From: Dehalococcoidia bacterium
Lineage (GTDB): Bacteria; Chloroflexota; Dehalococcoidia; JACQUA01
Length of the DNA: 6,348 bases
Assembly: GCA_030689845.1 (NCBI GenBank)
Contig: JAUYHV010000136.1
Location: 1-6,348, forward strand
Reading direction: 5' to 3'
Under the pieces are notes generated by a model. It did no database searches and had not been told where the DNA came from. It saw only the letters and a program-made list of their open reading frames with translations. The position numbers and the translations under genes were made by a program. This document shows positions 1 to 5,633 of the stretch, one piece after another. How positions within the stretch are numbered: position 1 is the first letter of the stretch; each line of letters opens with the position of its first letter.

Positions 1-928
1 TTATCTCGTCCAGGGTCCTGGTTTGACCTGTATACCTGTAGAGGGCCTGGAGGTGCCGGTATCTTTTCTGGTAGAAAACCCTGTCTACGAATATCTGGGC
101 CTGGGGGGCAAAGATAAGGAAAGCCAGGATTACAACCAGGAGAACTACGAGGTGGGGGACAATACCCGATTCTTCCGCCGGAACCAGGTGTTCGAGGACC
201 AGGGAGGTCCCCGTTATAAATAAAAGGGGAATCAGGAATACAAGGCTTTTCCGTATAACAAAATTAATGTTCATGAGACGGTGTTTGAGAATGGACCATG
301 CGGTGACCAGGGCAAAAACCGTTGCCCCGATAACGCCAAGGGGGTAATTCTGGGTGCCGAAAAGGGCCAGGTAGTCTGCCGTGCGTCCCGCGGCCAGGGC
401 AGTAAAGGCCAGGATAATATAGGCGGCCTGGTTCTTCCTGCCGGGGTCCCGGCTGTTATTCCACAACCGCAGAAGATAGACTATTCCCAGGGAAATGAGG
501 AAATAGGTGTAGAGGGCATAAAAGGGGAAAAGTGGTCCGAGAATCTGGGAGTGGCCGAACCAGGCCAGCCAGGTCCCGCGGACCAGGAGGTCGGTGGCGG
601 ATAAAACCGCCAGCAGGGCAGCGGAACCGTAGAGGGGAAGTAAAACGCTTTTCTTTAACCTGATGTCGTTCAGGGACAGGCTGAAATTAAAGAATAACGC
701 TGCCACGAAAGCAAAAGTGATGTGGGTCAGTTTCTGCCAGGCGGAAGCGATGTCCATATCCGGGCTGGTCCTGGTCAGCAGTTCCAGCAGCCCCCAGAGG
801 GACACCAGGAGCGCCATGAGGGAGAAGAGACGGTAGGCGTGGTCGCGGGGGGCCCGCCTGAAAACCAGTATCGCCAGGACGGCGTTAACGACGAAGGCGA
901 CAGCCGGGCCCGTTAGATAAAGGTTCAA
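1..928 (-). CDS. Membrane sensor protein, N-terminal 7TM-type sensor region (probable histidine kinase, 3' end off the left edge)
   Basis: The 309 visible codons are open without a stop. They encode a strongly hydrophobic protein with about seven membrane segments in residues 3-215 (roughly 4-23, 33-51, 64-84, 94-113, 130-154, 166-188 and 196-214). Two more hydrophobic stretches follow (about 226-246 and 257-274), then an amphipathic linker with VDRVFYQKRYRHLQAL at 281-296. This layout matches the 7TM sensor region (HisKA_7TM type) that precedes GAF and HisKA/HATPase domains; in some relatives the output is GGDEF instead. The catalytic part lies beyond the edge, so kinase activity is inferred. 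The start is TTG at 928. No ATG or GTG fits between the in-frame stop TAG upstream and the first membrane helix, and homologues typically begin right at that helix. The SD is weak (AAGGA, about 14 nt away). It is preceded by a repeat-filled spacer, so it probably has its own promoter. Confidence 0.8.
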   Translation of the reverse strand, partial: MNLYLTGPAVAFVVNAVLAILVFRRAPRDHAYRLFSLMALLVSLWGLLELLTRTSPDMDIASAWQKLTHITFAFVAALFFNFSLSLNDIRLKKSVLLPLYGSAALLAVLSATDLLVRGTWLAWFGHSQILGPLFPFYALYTYFLISLGIVYLLRLWNNSRDPGRKNQAAYIILAFTALAAGRTADYLALFGTQNYPLGVIGATVFALVTAWSILKHRLMNINFVIRKSLVFLIPLLFITGTSLVLEHLVPAEESGIVPHLVVLLVVILAFLIFAPQAQIFVDRVFYQKRYRHLQALYRYTGQTRTLDEI

Positions 929-1052
929 CCTGTTTTTCGCATCCTTTTTCCCAATATGATACTACAATGATGCGGAATTGGGAAGATGGGGGGCACTCTT
1001 CTTCGCTGGTAAAAGATCCCTCGGCTATGCTCGGGATGACAGAAAGTGGTAG

Positions 1053-1144
1053 TCGTAGGGGCAATCCCCTGCCGAAGCTCTCGGAACGGAGTGATTGCCC
1101 GATGGCGGGGTTGGGTGGGCGGACACGGGGGTCCGCCCCTACGA
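1053..1144. repeat. Modular palindromic repeat, copy 1
   Basis: The element is bounded by a perfect 10-bp inverted repeat, TCGTAGGGGC (1053-1062) and GCCCCTACGA (1135-1144). Inside it a second inverted pair, GGGCAATC (1059-1066) and GATTGCCC (1093-1100), encloses GCTCTCGGAACGGAG (1077-1091). A further perfect hairpin, GGGCGGAC/GTCCGCCC, lies at 1117-1138 with a 6-nt loop. The GTAGGGG module, the inner stem position and the 15-mer all recur in copy 3 near 5895-5971. It resembles the REP- or MITE-like intergenic elements seen in many anaerobes. It is not followed by a T-run, so it is not an obvious intrinsic terminator. Confidence 0.8.
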
Positions 1145-1216
1145 TTCTGATATTTCCCACCTGCCAGTGAGTAGGGTGGTTCAGGCCGTCGCAGGTGCGC
1201 ATCCACTGCCCGCGCC

Positions 1217-1236
1217 GGAGCCGGCAGGAGCCGGCA
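1217..1236. repeat. Tandem 10-bp repeat after the PilX-like gene
   Basis: GGAGCCGGCA occurs twice head to tail, a few bases beyond the stop codon of the PilX-like gene. Because GCCGGC is self-complementary, the two units can pair as a 6-bp stem. It could help end the prepilin transcript, but there is no T-run, so that role is a guess. Confidence 0.5.
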
Positions 1237-1239
1237 GGT

Positions 1240-2100
1240 CTATTCTATCTGGTAAGAACGGATTACTACGTCGCCCGTGTCGGTGATGCCCATGTTAACC
1301 AAAAGCGTATAACCACCCACTTCTATCGTGATGTCATAGAGGCCGACCGAGGAAGGCCCTGAAGTCCCGGAATAAGTCTCCTGGATAGTTTCACTAAAGG
1401 CGGCGTATTCCACCCAGCCGGAACCTGAAAATTCGTAATCGCCCATATCCTTTTTTGTCCAGGCGGTGAAAGTAAACACCAGGGTCTGCTTGGGCTCGAT
1501 TTTCGGCAGGGGCTGGTCGAAGCCGAAGAGGAGTTCCCAGTGGTCGCCGGCGTTTGTATTCGTTACCGTTACGCTGGGCCCGTCAAAAGACCCAGGCACG
1601 TACATCAGGTCGGGATGAAGGCTTTCGAAAATTGATTTCAGGTGAACCGCCGAGGTGCCGTAATTATATACGACTATCATGTGGGTGAGGTAGGCTTTTT
1701 GCCCGGACTTGGACCACCGGGGGGGTAATATACTCATGGCCGCCGTGATATGGATGCCTGACTGGGAAGCGGGAAATACGAATTGCTCGTCCCCGGACTC
1801 GGGAGACGGGCTTATTTCCGTAGTAATGGGCACTTCAATCCCGTTTATGTTAATAACCGATGTTGAACTCGGGTTGTTTTCGGAAAGGTCGGTTGTTATT
1901 CCGTCCACATTGTATTTCAACTGCCACAGGGCATATTCCAGGGCGGAATCAGCAGTGTTTTGCTTGATCATCTGCTCCCGGGATATTTTGGTCTCGTTAA
2001 GCCCTGTATATATGTACTGCATTGTAGGAGTTATCAACATCGACCCGAGCGCCAATGCGACTAACACGAGTAAAAAGGCCGAACCGCGCTGTTTATTCAT
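1240..2100 (-). CDS. PilX-like prepilin-type protein with a DUF11-like beta domain
   Basis: The product is 286 aa. It starts with a short basic leader (MNKQRG) followed by a single hydrophobic helix (about 8-32), then ISREQMIKQNTADSALEYAL near 39-58, which is typical of the PilX/minor-pilin stem. There is no Glu at the +5 position, as is common in PilX- and GspK-type proteins. The exported part is beta-rich. Residues about 137-215 (AYLTHMIVVYNYGTS... through KIEPKQTLVFTFTAW) resemble a DUF11 or Ig-like repeat, suggesting an adhesive or tip-exposed role. Start ATG at 2100 has GAGAGGTG about 7 nt upstream. It is the last gene of the three-gene prepilin operon, 32 nt after the PilW-like stop. 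Family placement rests on architecture, and the function of the C-terminal domain is unknown. Confidence 0.78.
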   Translation of the reverse strand: MNKQRGSAFLLVLVALALGSMLITPTMQYIYTGLNETKISREQMIKQNTADSALEYALWQLKYNVDGITTDLSENNPSSTSVININGIEVPITTEISPSPESGDEQFVFPASQSGIHITAAMSILPPRWSKSGQKAYLTHMIVVYNYGTSAVHLKSIFESLHPDLMYVPGSFDGPSVTVTNTNAGDHWELLFGFDQPLPKIEPKQTLVFTFTAWTKKDMGDYEFSGSGWVEYAAFSETIQETYSGTSGPSSVGLYDITIEVGGYTLLVNMGITDTGDVVIRSYQIE

Positions 2101-2132
2101 CCTTTACACCTCTCTTTTCTAATCGTCCGGGG

Positions 2133-2627
2133 TTATTGCGCTCCCCTGAGATAGACGATGTATGTCTTTGTTACTTCGCCGTAGGGAACCCAGTATCCGG
2201 GAGAGCAGCTTATGGTAATTGTCACGAGGTTTCCGGTTTGAGAGAAACCAATCTGCGAGATATCCCGGGCTACCGTGGTTGTTTTTAAATCATAAGTTCG
2301 GAGAAGGTCCTTACCGGACAGGTAATACGTGCTGGAATGAGGTATATTAACGAAGGCGTATCGATCCGTCCAGCTAAGGGTTACCTGCTCTGCCGGCGGC
2401 GCCCCGTCTATCAAATCGCTGGTTTCAGCCATTTTCCCGTCCTGGGTAATCCACCGGGCGGCATTGGAAATTTCGTGGGAGGTTCTTACCTGGTTTTTTG
2501 CTATGGATGTCCCCCTCCACTCGTGAAAAATGAGGGCGGTAACACCGGGCAGCATGGCAGCGGTAATAGCCATGGCCAGTATAAGTTCCAGCATGGCCGT
2601 ACCCTTTTGAAACCTGTTGTTTTTCAT
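2133..2627 (-). CDS. Prepilin-type protein, PilW/GspJ-like minor pilin
   Basis: This 164-aa protein has a type III (prepilin) signal: basic leader MKNNRFQKG, then TAMLELILAMAITAAMLPGV. Cleavage is expected after Gly9, which puts Glu14 at the conserved +5 position for assembly. The stem continues with VRTSHEISNAARWITQDGKM (about 43-62), a pattern seen in PilW and GspJ proteins (aaRWitqDg). The rest is beta-rich and soluble. The start chosen is ATG at 2627. It overlaps the upstream stop as TGATG, a 1-nt overlap that implies translational coupling; GTG at 2630 would add one residue. It would be processed by PilD-type peptidase and assembled as a minor subunit of a type IV pilus or type II-like pseudopilus. 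None of those machinery genes is in view. Confidence 0.83.
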   Translation of the reverse strand: MKNNRFQKGTAMLELILAMAITAAMLPGVTALIFHEWRGTSIAKNQVRTSHEISNAARWITQDGKMAETSDLIDGAPPAEQVTLSWTDRYAFVNIPHSSTYYLSGKDLLRTYDLKTTTVARDISQIGFSQTGNLVTITISCSPGYWVPYGEVTKTYIVYLRGAQ

Positions 2628-3064
2628 CACAAGTTGGCCTTGTAGCTTTCCACCGACAATACCGTTTTGTTATCCCTGTATACACTCACCACGATTTTTT
2701 GAAGTGTATTGGGATAGTCGAGTGGAGAGATATCTACAACGTCTATATTGATTTCATATCCCTGGGGAATGGATCCATAAACCGGGTAATAACTGCTGCT
2801 GTCGTAAGCCAGGCTCTTTAAAAATACTATCTCGGAAGAGGCAACGTTTTCGGCTGTAAAACGTTCCTGCACTATGGAAGACCGGTCTATGCTTGACGTG
2901 ATTCCTGACATGAAAGAGCCTCCGATCATGCCGAATAGACCCAGCGATAATACCACCTCGAGTAACGTGCTGCCTTTTTGTCCCCGCAGGCGCTTAACGG
3001 TAAAAAGTTTTAAGGCTGACAAAAGGTTGCCGGGAAAACTATTTTTTATGTTTTGCATTTTCAT
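2627..3064 (-). CDS. Prepilin-type protein, PilV/GspI-like minor pilin
   Basis: This 145-aa protein carries the prepilin motif RGQKGSTLLEVVLSLGLFGM at about 27-46. Gly31 is the expected cleavage site, Glu36 the +5 residue, and a hydrophobic helix follows. Downstream, ENVASSEIVFLKSLAYDSSS and the ending LQKIVVSVYRDNKTVLSVES match the PilV/GspI pattern of a stem helix plus terminal beta strands. The start is ATG at 3064 because AAGGAGAG sits 8 nt before it. An in-frame ATG at 3127 lacks a comparable SD and would give a 52-residue leader. Even from 3064 the leader is long (31 aa), which is unusual but known among minor prepilins. It is the first gene of the prepilin operon; I find no convincing sigma-70 promoter just upstream. 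Confidence 0.83.
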   Translation of the reverse strand: MKMQNIKNSFPGNLLSALKLFTVKRLRGQKGSTLLEVVLSLGLFGMIGGSFMSGITSSIDRSSIVQERFTAENVASSEIVFLKSLAYDSSSYYPVYGSIPQGYEINIDVVDISPLDYPNTLQKIVVSVYRDNKTVLSVESYKANL

Positions 3065-3247
3065 CGACGTTTCTCTCCTTGCTGAAATTCCTGTAAAGAA
3101 ATTCTTCCGGTTCTCCCCACTGAACATTTTCGCCTTTAGGATAGAGCATCGAAGTCAAGGCACAAGCACAAACAAAGGTTGAAAAGTTACAATATAATCA
3201 CAAGTTTTTATTAGGGAAGAAAGACACATGGTTCACAGCCTCGCAAA

Positions 3248-3350
3248 CTGTCACCCTGAGACCCAACTTGTCACCCTGTCCCGATATATCGGGACTCTCC
3301 CGCCGGGCGGGATCCCGCAGAGCGGGGTCGGAACGGAGCCGGAATGACAG
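3248..3350. repeat. Modular palindromic repeat, copy 2
   Basis: The outer pair is CTGTCA (3248-3253) with TGACAG (3345-3350), and TGTCACCCTG occurs twice on the left side (3249-3258 and 3269-3278). Inside are a perfect 18-bp palindrome GTCCCGATATATCGGGAC (3278-3295), a hairpin CCCGCC/GGCGGG (3299-3311), a hairpin CCCGC/GCGGG (3314-3326), and TCGGAACGGAG (3328-3338). The palindrome core and the 11-mer are shared with copy 3; the 11-mer alone is shared with copy 1. The edges differ from the other copies, so it is a mosaic of the same modules. Confidence 0.8.
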
Positions 3351-3372
3351 TTTAAAAAGGCTATTTTCATAA

Positions 3373-3408
3373 CAATGACGGGAAGTGAGTGTGCTCAGCA
3401 ATGACGGG
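3373..3408. repeat. Short direct repeat CAATGACGGG (two copies)
   Basis: Two identical 10-mers begin 26 nt apart (3373 and 3399), just beyond repeat copy 2 on the regulator side. They look like further debris of the same TGACA-type repeat family rather than regulator sites. Confidence 0.4.
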
Positions 3409-3468
3409 GGGTGACTTCGCCAGGAGAAAGGGTCCGGGGGTGGACAATTGAGGAGGGTTTGGAGGAGG

Positions 3469-4179
3469 CTAATTGCGGTCAGGGGGCTGCTTGACCAGCA
3501 TGTAGCCCATGCCGGGCCGGGTAAAAATGTACCTTGGTTTTTTTGCGTCGTCGTTCAGTTTCTGCCGCAAACGCGCCATGGTTACCTGGAGGAGGTGCGT
3601 TTCCCCCAGGTAGTCTTCGCCCCAGACGTTGGTTAATATGGCATCGGCGGCAACGACCCTGTCGGCATTAATGGCCATGTACGACAGCAGGCTGTACTCC
3701 ACGGCGGTCAGGGGCAGTTCATCTTTGCCTATTTTTACCCGCTGCCTGGCAAAGTCGATAAACAGCTCCCCGGATTGGAAGGGAAGGGTGGGCCCGGACA
3801 TTGGGAAACGGGAGCGGCGCAGCACCGCCCTTACCCGGGCAACCAGTTCCTTTATGGAGAAAGGCTTGGTGATATAATCGTCGGCCCCGGCTTCCAGGCC
3901 TTCCACTTTTTCGTCGTCGCCTGACATGGCGGTAACCATTATTATGGGTATATCGGACAGCTCGCGTATGCGCCTGCACACGGTTATCCCGTCCATCCCG
4001 GGCATCCTGATATCCAGCAGAACCAGGTCGGGGATATCTTTATCGAAGGCATCGAGGGCGGATTCACCGTTATCTGCCGAGGTGACCTGGTAGCCCTCGG
4101 GTTCAAGGGTACGGCGTACCATCCTAAGGATGTATATATCATCGTCAACAGAGAGTATTTTTATTTTTCTTGAAGACAT
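3469..4179 (-). CDS. OmpR/PhoB-family DNA-binding response regulator (paralogue 1)
   Basis: This 236-aa two-domain regulator has an N-terminal receiver (about 5-120) with acidic pocket Asp12-Asp13, phosphoacceptor Asp56 in LLDIRMPGMDG, Thr83 in IIMVTA, and Lys105 in DDYITKPF. A PhoB-type winged helix follows (about 138-230) with LTAVEYSLLSYM and the recognition-helix region ETHLLQVTMARLRQKL. All phosphorylation residues are present, so it should be a phosphorelay-controlled transcription factor. ATG 4179 was chosen because it aligns with the start of paralogue 2. A GTG at 4230 would add 17 residues unlike any receiver N-terminus, yet it overlaps the stop of a small upstream frame as GTGA, so it stays possible. 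The SD before 4179 is weak. No cognate kinase is adjacent; the partial sensor at 1-928 lies beyond the prepilin operon. Confidence 0.92.
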   Translation of the reverse strand: MSSRKIKILSVDDDIYILRMVRRTLEPEGYQVTSADNGESALDAFDKDIPDLVLLDIRMPGMDGITVCRRIRELSDIPIIMVTAMSGDDEKVEGLEAGADDYITKPFSIKELVARVRAVLRRSRFPMSGPTLPFQSGELFIDFARQRVKIGKDELPLTAVEYSLLSYMAINADRVVAADAILTNVWGEDYLGETHLLQVTMARLRQKLNDDAKKPRYIFTRPGMGYMLVKQPPDRN

Positions 4180-4498
4180 GCTGGTTACTTTTCTTTCGTT
4201 TTTGCTGCAGGCAACATTCCGGGTTTTCACCGAGGCGATCCCCTGTCTGTAGTTCGGGCCAGATTAAGGCTTCTGATTTTCCCGTATTCATATAACAATA
4301 CCGGCACGAAAAGACGCTGTTTTCTAACAAATAAATCACAAATAGCTGCCGCGGCTGGTTGCCCACTGTGTATTCCGGCCCGTGGAATCAACACTGTTCC
4401 CTCCGTTATAATTCGTAAAACAGGCAGTGGATGTTACATTGATATCATTTCTTTTTACAGCCAGCGGGGTGGCAGGAAAAGGGGGAGAAGCCGGGGGC
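4180..4498. other. Spacer between the two response regulators
   Basis: This 319-nt gap holds the possible small ORF described separately. On the minus strand it has TATAAC directly before the SD-like GGAGGG at 4404-4399; the spacing is too tight for both to serve the same small frame. A short AAGCC/GGCTT hairpin lies at about 4487-4499, by the stop of paralogue 2, without a proper T-run. I see no clear operator. Confidence 0.45.
4227..4391 (-). CDS. Possible small ORF (54 aa) upstream of regulator paralogue 1
   Basis: A TTG-started frame at 4391 (GTG at 4394 is an alternative) has GGAGGG 7 nt upstream and runs 54 codons to TGA. It ends so that its stop overlaps GTG 4230, in frame with the downstream regulator, as GTGA. 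The peptide (starting LIPRAGIHSGQPAAAA, ending TTDRGSPR) has no family I recognise and no membrane segment or metal motif. The good SD and the 4-nt overlap are the only support, so this may be chance or a coupling leader peptide. Confidence 0.22.
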   Translation of the reverse strand: MIPRAGIHSGQPAAAAICDLFVRKQRLFVPVLLYEYGKIRSLNLARTTDRGSPR

Positions 4499-5197
4499 TT
4501 ACTGGTTTTTGATTGCCATGTAACCGATTCCCGGTCTGGTTATGATGTAGCTGGAGTCATGGGCCTCGTCTTTCAACTTTTTCCTGAGGCGGGACATGTT
4601 TACCTGGAGAAGGTGGGTCTCTCCCGCGTATTCCTCCCCCCAGACCTTCCTCAGGAGGCTGTCCGGTGTTATCAGGCAGCCGGCATTCTGGGCCAGGTAG
4701 GAAAGGATGGCATACTCCGTGGCCGTCAGGTTTACATCGCTCCCGGCAATCTTGACCCTTTGACGGGTGAAATCAATGGTCAGGTCTTTGCAGCTAAAAG
4801 TCGGTTTATTCTTGTCTTCCTGCCAACTGGTGCGGCGCAGGACGGCGTTGACCCGGGCAACCAGTTCCCTGGCCGAGAAGGGTTTGGTTACGTAGTCATC
4901 GGCGCCGGCATCGAAGCCCTGCACCTTTTCCTCTTCGTTGCCTTTGGCCGTAACCATGATTATGGGTATTTCCGAGAATTCCCGTATCTTACGGCACAGT
5001 TCGTAACCGTCCATGCCCGGCATCCTGACATCCAGGAGGGCTACGTCGGGTTTTTGGTTAACGAAGACGTTAAGGGCGGAGTCACCTTCCTGGGCAGTTA
5101 GGACATCGAATCCCTCTAACTCCAGGATACGCTGGAGCATCCGCAGGATGTGGGTATCATCATCCACCGTCAGGACTGTTATTTTGGAAGGAGACAC
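4499..5197 (-). CDS. OmpR/PhoB-family DNA-binding response regulator (paralogue 2)
   Basis: This 232-aa protein is a close relative of the regulator at 3469-4179, colinear along its whole length and with most functional residues at the same positions. The receiver has Asp12-Asp13, phosphoacceptor Asp56 in LLDVRMPGMDG, Thr83 and Lys105 in DDYVTKPF. The winged-helix part (about 133-229) contains LTATEYAILSYLAQNAG and ETHLLQVNMSRLRKKL. The two share the same helix pattern near the recognition helix (MxRLRxKL), so they may bind similar sites. The start is GTG at 5197, 7 nt after the SD AAAGGGGG at 5212-5205. The TAA of a receiver-gene remnant lies inside that spacer, 4 nt before the GTG. Its ancestral operon therefore had another receiver gene just upstream. 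No kinase gene is adjacent. Confidence 0.93.
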   Translation of the reverse strand: MSPSKITVLTVDDDTHILRMLQRILELEGFDVLTAQEGDSALNVFVNQKPDVALLDVRMPGMDGYELCRKIREFSEIPIIMVTAKGNEEEKVQGFDAGADDYVTKPFSARELVARVNAVLRRTSWQEDKNKPTFSCKDLTIDFTRQRVKIAGSDVNLTATEYAILSYLAQNAGCLITPDSLLRKVWGEEYAGETHLLQVNMSRLRKKLKDEAHDSSYIITRPGIGYMAIKNQ

Positions 5198-5201
5198 GGC
5201 A

Positions 5202-5315
5202 TTACCCCCTTTGCAACATTACTTCGGACAGGGTCTTCCGGATGGCCGCCGCGCTGACAGGTTTTACCATGTAGTCCGCAACGCCCGCCTGGAGGGCAGT
5301 AGTTTTTTCTTCTGC
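5202..5315 (-). pseudogene. C-terminal remnant of a CheY-like receiver domain
   Basis: One frame reads ...TTALQAGVADYMVKPVSA, then AAIRKTLSEVMLQRG and a TAA. This is the signature of the last part of a receiver domain: alpha-4 end (ALxAG), DYMVKP with the conserved Lys-Pro, and helix alpha-5. Immediately upstream the frame is closed by TAA (5318-5316), and no phosphoacceptor half is visible in any frame up to about 5600. There is no start codon with an SD, so I treat it as decayed. The gene probably ended as a stand-alone receiver or the tail of a hybrid kinase. Its terminal codons include the SD of the next regulator, which may explain why this piece persists. Confidence 0.7.
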
Positions 5316-5318
5316 TTA

Positions 5319-5569
5319 CCTTTTCCTGCAACTGGCTCCTCCTGCATTGTCAAATAAGCGCTATTTCCGGATGGCCCCTTCATTATATATATGGCTTTTC
5401 ATGATTATATATGACATTTGTCTTTTATTAAAGGGGTTGTCATTGCGTCGTCCTCCACCGGAAGGGCGATGCCTCCTGGGCAATCCCGGGAGAATCCCCG
5501 GAAAATTGCGGCGCCGCACGGGTTCCCGCTTGCCGTGTCCACGGCTGCCAGTAAGGCGACAAGCAAGAG
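5319..5569. other. Divergent intergenic region between regulator block and phage-like genes
   Basis: No credible gene is seen here; frames on both strands are biased, short and cross the promoter at 5570. An AT-rich patch at 5381-5415 carries ATTATATAT twice (5382 and 5404), giving TATAAT on the minus strand at both places as possible -10 boxes for the regulator operon; matching -35 boxes are poor. A 12-bp palindrome TGCGGCGCCGCA lies at 5507-5518. TTCCGGATGGCC at 5365-5376 repeats the sequence at 5236-5247 inside the receiver remnant. Confidence 0.5.
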
Positions 5570-5599
5570 TTGACAGTAGTAGAACATATGTTCTATATT
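5570..5599 (+). promoter_or_regulatory. Sigma-70 promoter of the phage-like genes
   Basis: The -35 box is TTGACA (5570-5575), a perfect consensus. The -10 box is TATATT (5594-5599), with an 18-nt spacer. Transcription should begin near 5606, leaving about 28 nt of leader before the ATG at 5634, with the SD AAGGA at 5620-5624. The operator-like palindrome at 5580-5595 fills most of the spacer and touches the -10 box, so a bound repressor would block the polymerase. Confidence 0.72.
5580..5595. promoter_or_regulatory. LexA-type (SOS) operator candidate
   Basis: TAGAACATATGTTCTA is a perfect 16-bp palindrome. Its core GAACATATGTTC fits the GAAC-N4-GTTC box known for LexA of Bacillus and Actinobacteria, and it agrees with the Bacillus 14-mer CGAACRNRYGTTYC at all but the two outermost bases. 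The placement between -35 and -10 is the usual one for a repressed SOS promoter. A phage-encoded repressor that binds a similar site is the alternative. Confidence 0.65.
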
Positions 5600-5633
5600 T
5601 ATGGCCGTTATCAATGATTAAGGAACCGTTCAT

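Larger units (their letters stand above)
929..1239. other. Non-coding spacer filled with dispersed repeats
   Basis: This 311-nt gap separates the PilX-like gene from the sensor gene. It holds repeat copy 1 (1053-1144), a short ATCCC/GGGAT hairpin with a GATCCCTCGGC...GGGATGACAG sequence at 1014-1042, and a tandem 10-mer GGAGCCGGCA at 1217-1236. Reading frames through it on both strands give low-complexity, Pro/Arg/Ser-rich peptides of the kind translated from such repeats, so I call no gene here. Confidence 0.7.
3065..3468. other. Spacer between response regulator and prepilin operon, with repeats
   Basis: This 404-nt non-coding stretch contains the SD and leader of the prepilin operon, an AT-rich segment at about 3175-3220, and repeat copy 2 at 3248-3350. 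A pair of CAATGACGGG direct repeats lies at 3373-3382 and 3399-3408. The prepilin promoter must lie here or upstream. TTGTGC-N16-TATCCT on the minus strand near 3140-3170 is the best but weak candidate. I see no structured RNA such as a c-di-GMP riboswitch, though that cannot be excluded by eye. Confidence 0.55.

Noticed and set aside
885..1206. Two minus-strand reading frames of about 93-105 codons crossing the 929-1239 spacer
   Set aside because: They translate repeat copy 1 and its flanks into Pro/Arg/Ser-rich peptides, lack SD sites, and run into the start of the sensor gene.
2627..3127. Longer start for the PilV-like gene at ATG 3127
   Set aside because: AAGGAGAG is correctly placed for ATG 3064, while 3127 would extend an already long prepilin leader to 52 residues.
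3065..3240. Possible riboswitch or sigma-54 promoter upstream of the prepilin operon
   Set aside because: I looked for a GG-N10-GC type sigma-54 site and for a paired, riboswitch-like leader and saw neither; only weak sigma-70-like boxes are present.
3198..3401. 67-codon minus-strand frame over repeat copy 2
   Set aside because: The peptide is simply the translated palindromes and TGTCA/TGACA repeats; no SD and no protein-like composition.
4145..4366. 73-codon minus-strand frame spanning the start of regulator paralogue 1
   Set aside because: It overlaps the regulator start in another frame, has no SD and shows no recognisable features.
4427..5101. 224-codon plus-strand frame
   Set aside because: It is antisense to regulator paralogue 2, whose domain matches are unambiguous; long antisense frames arise from codon bias.
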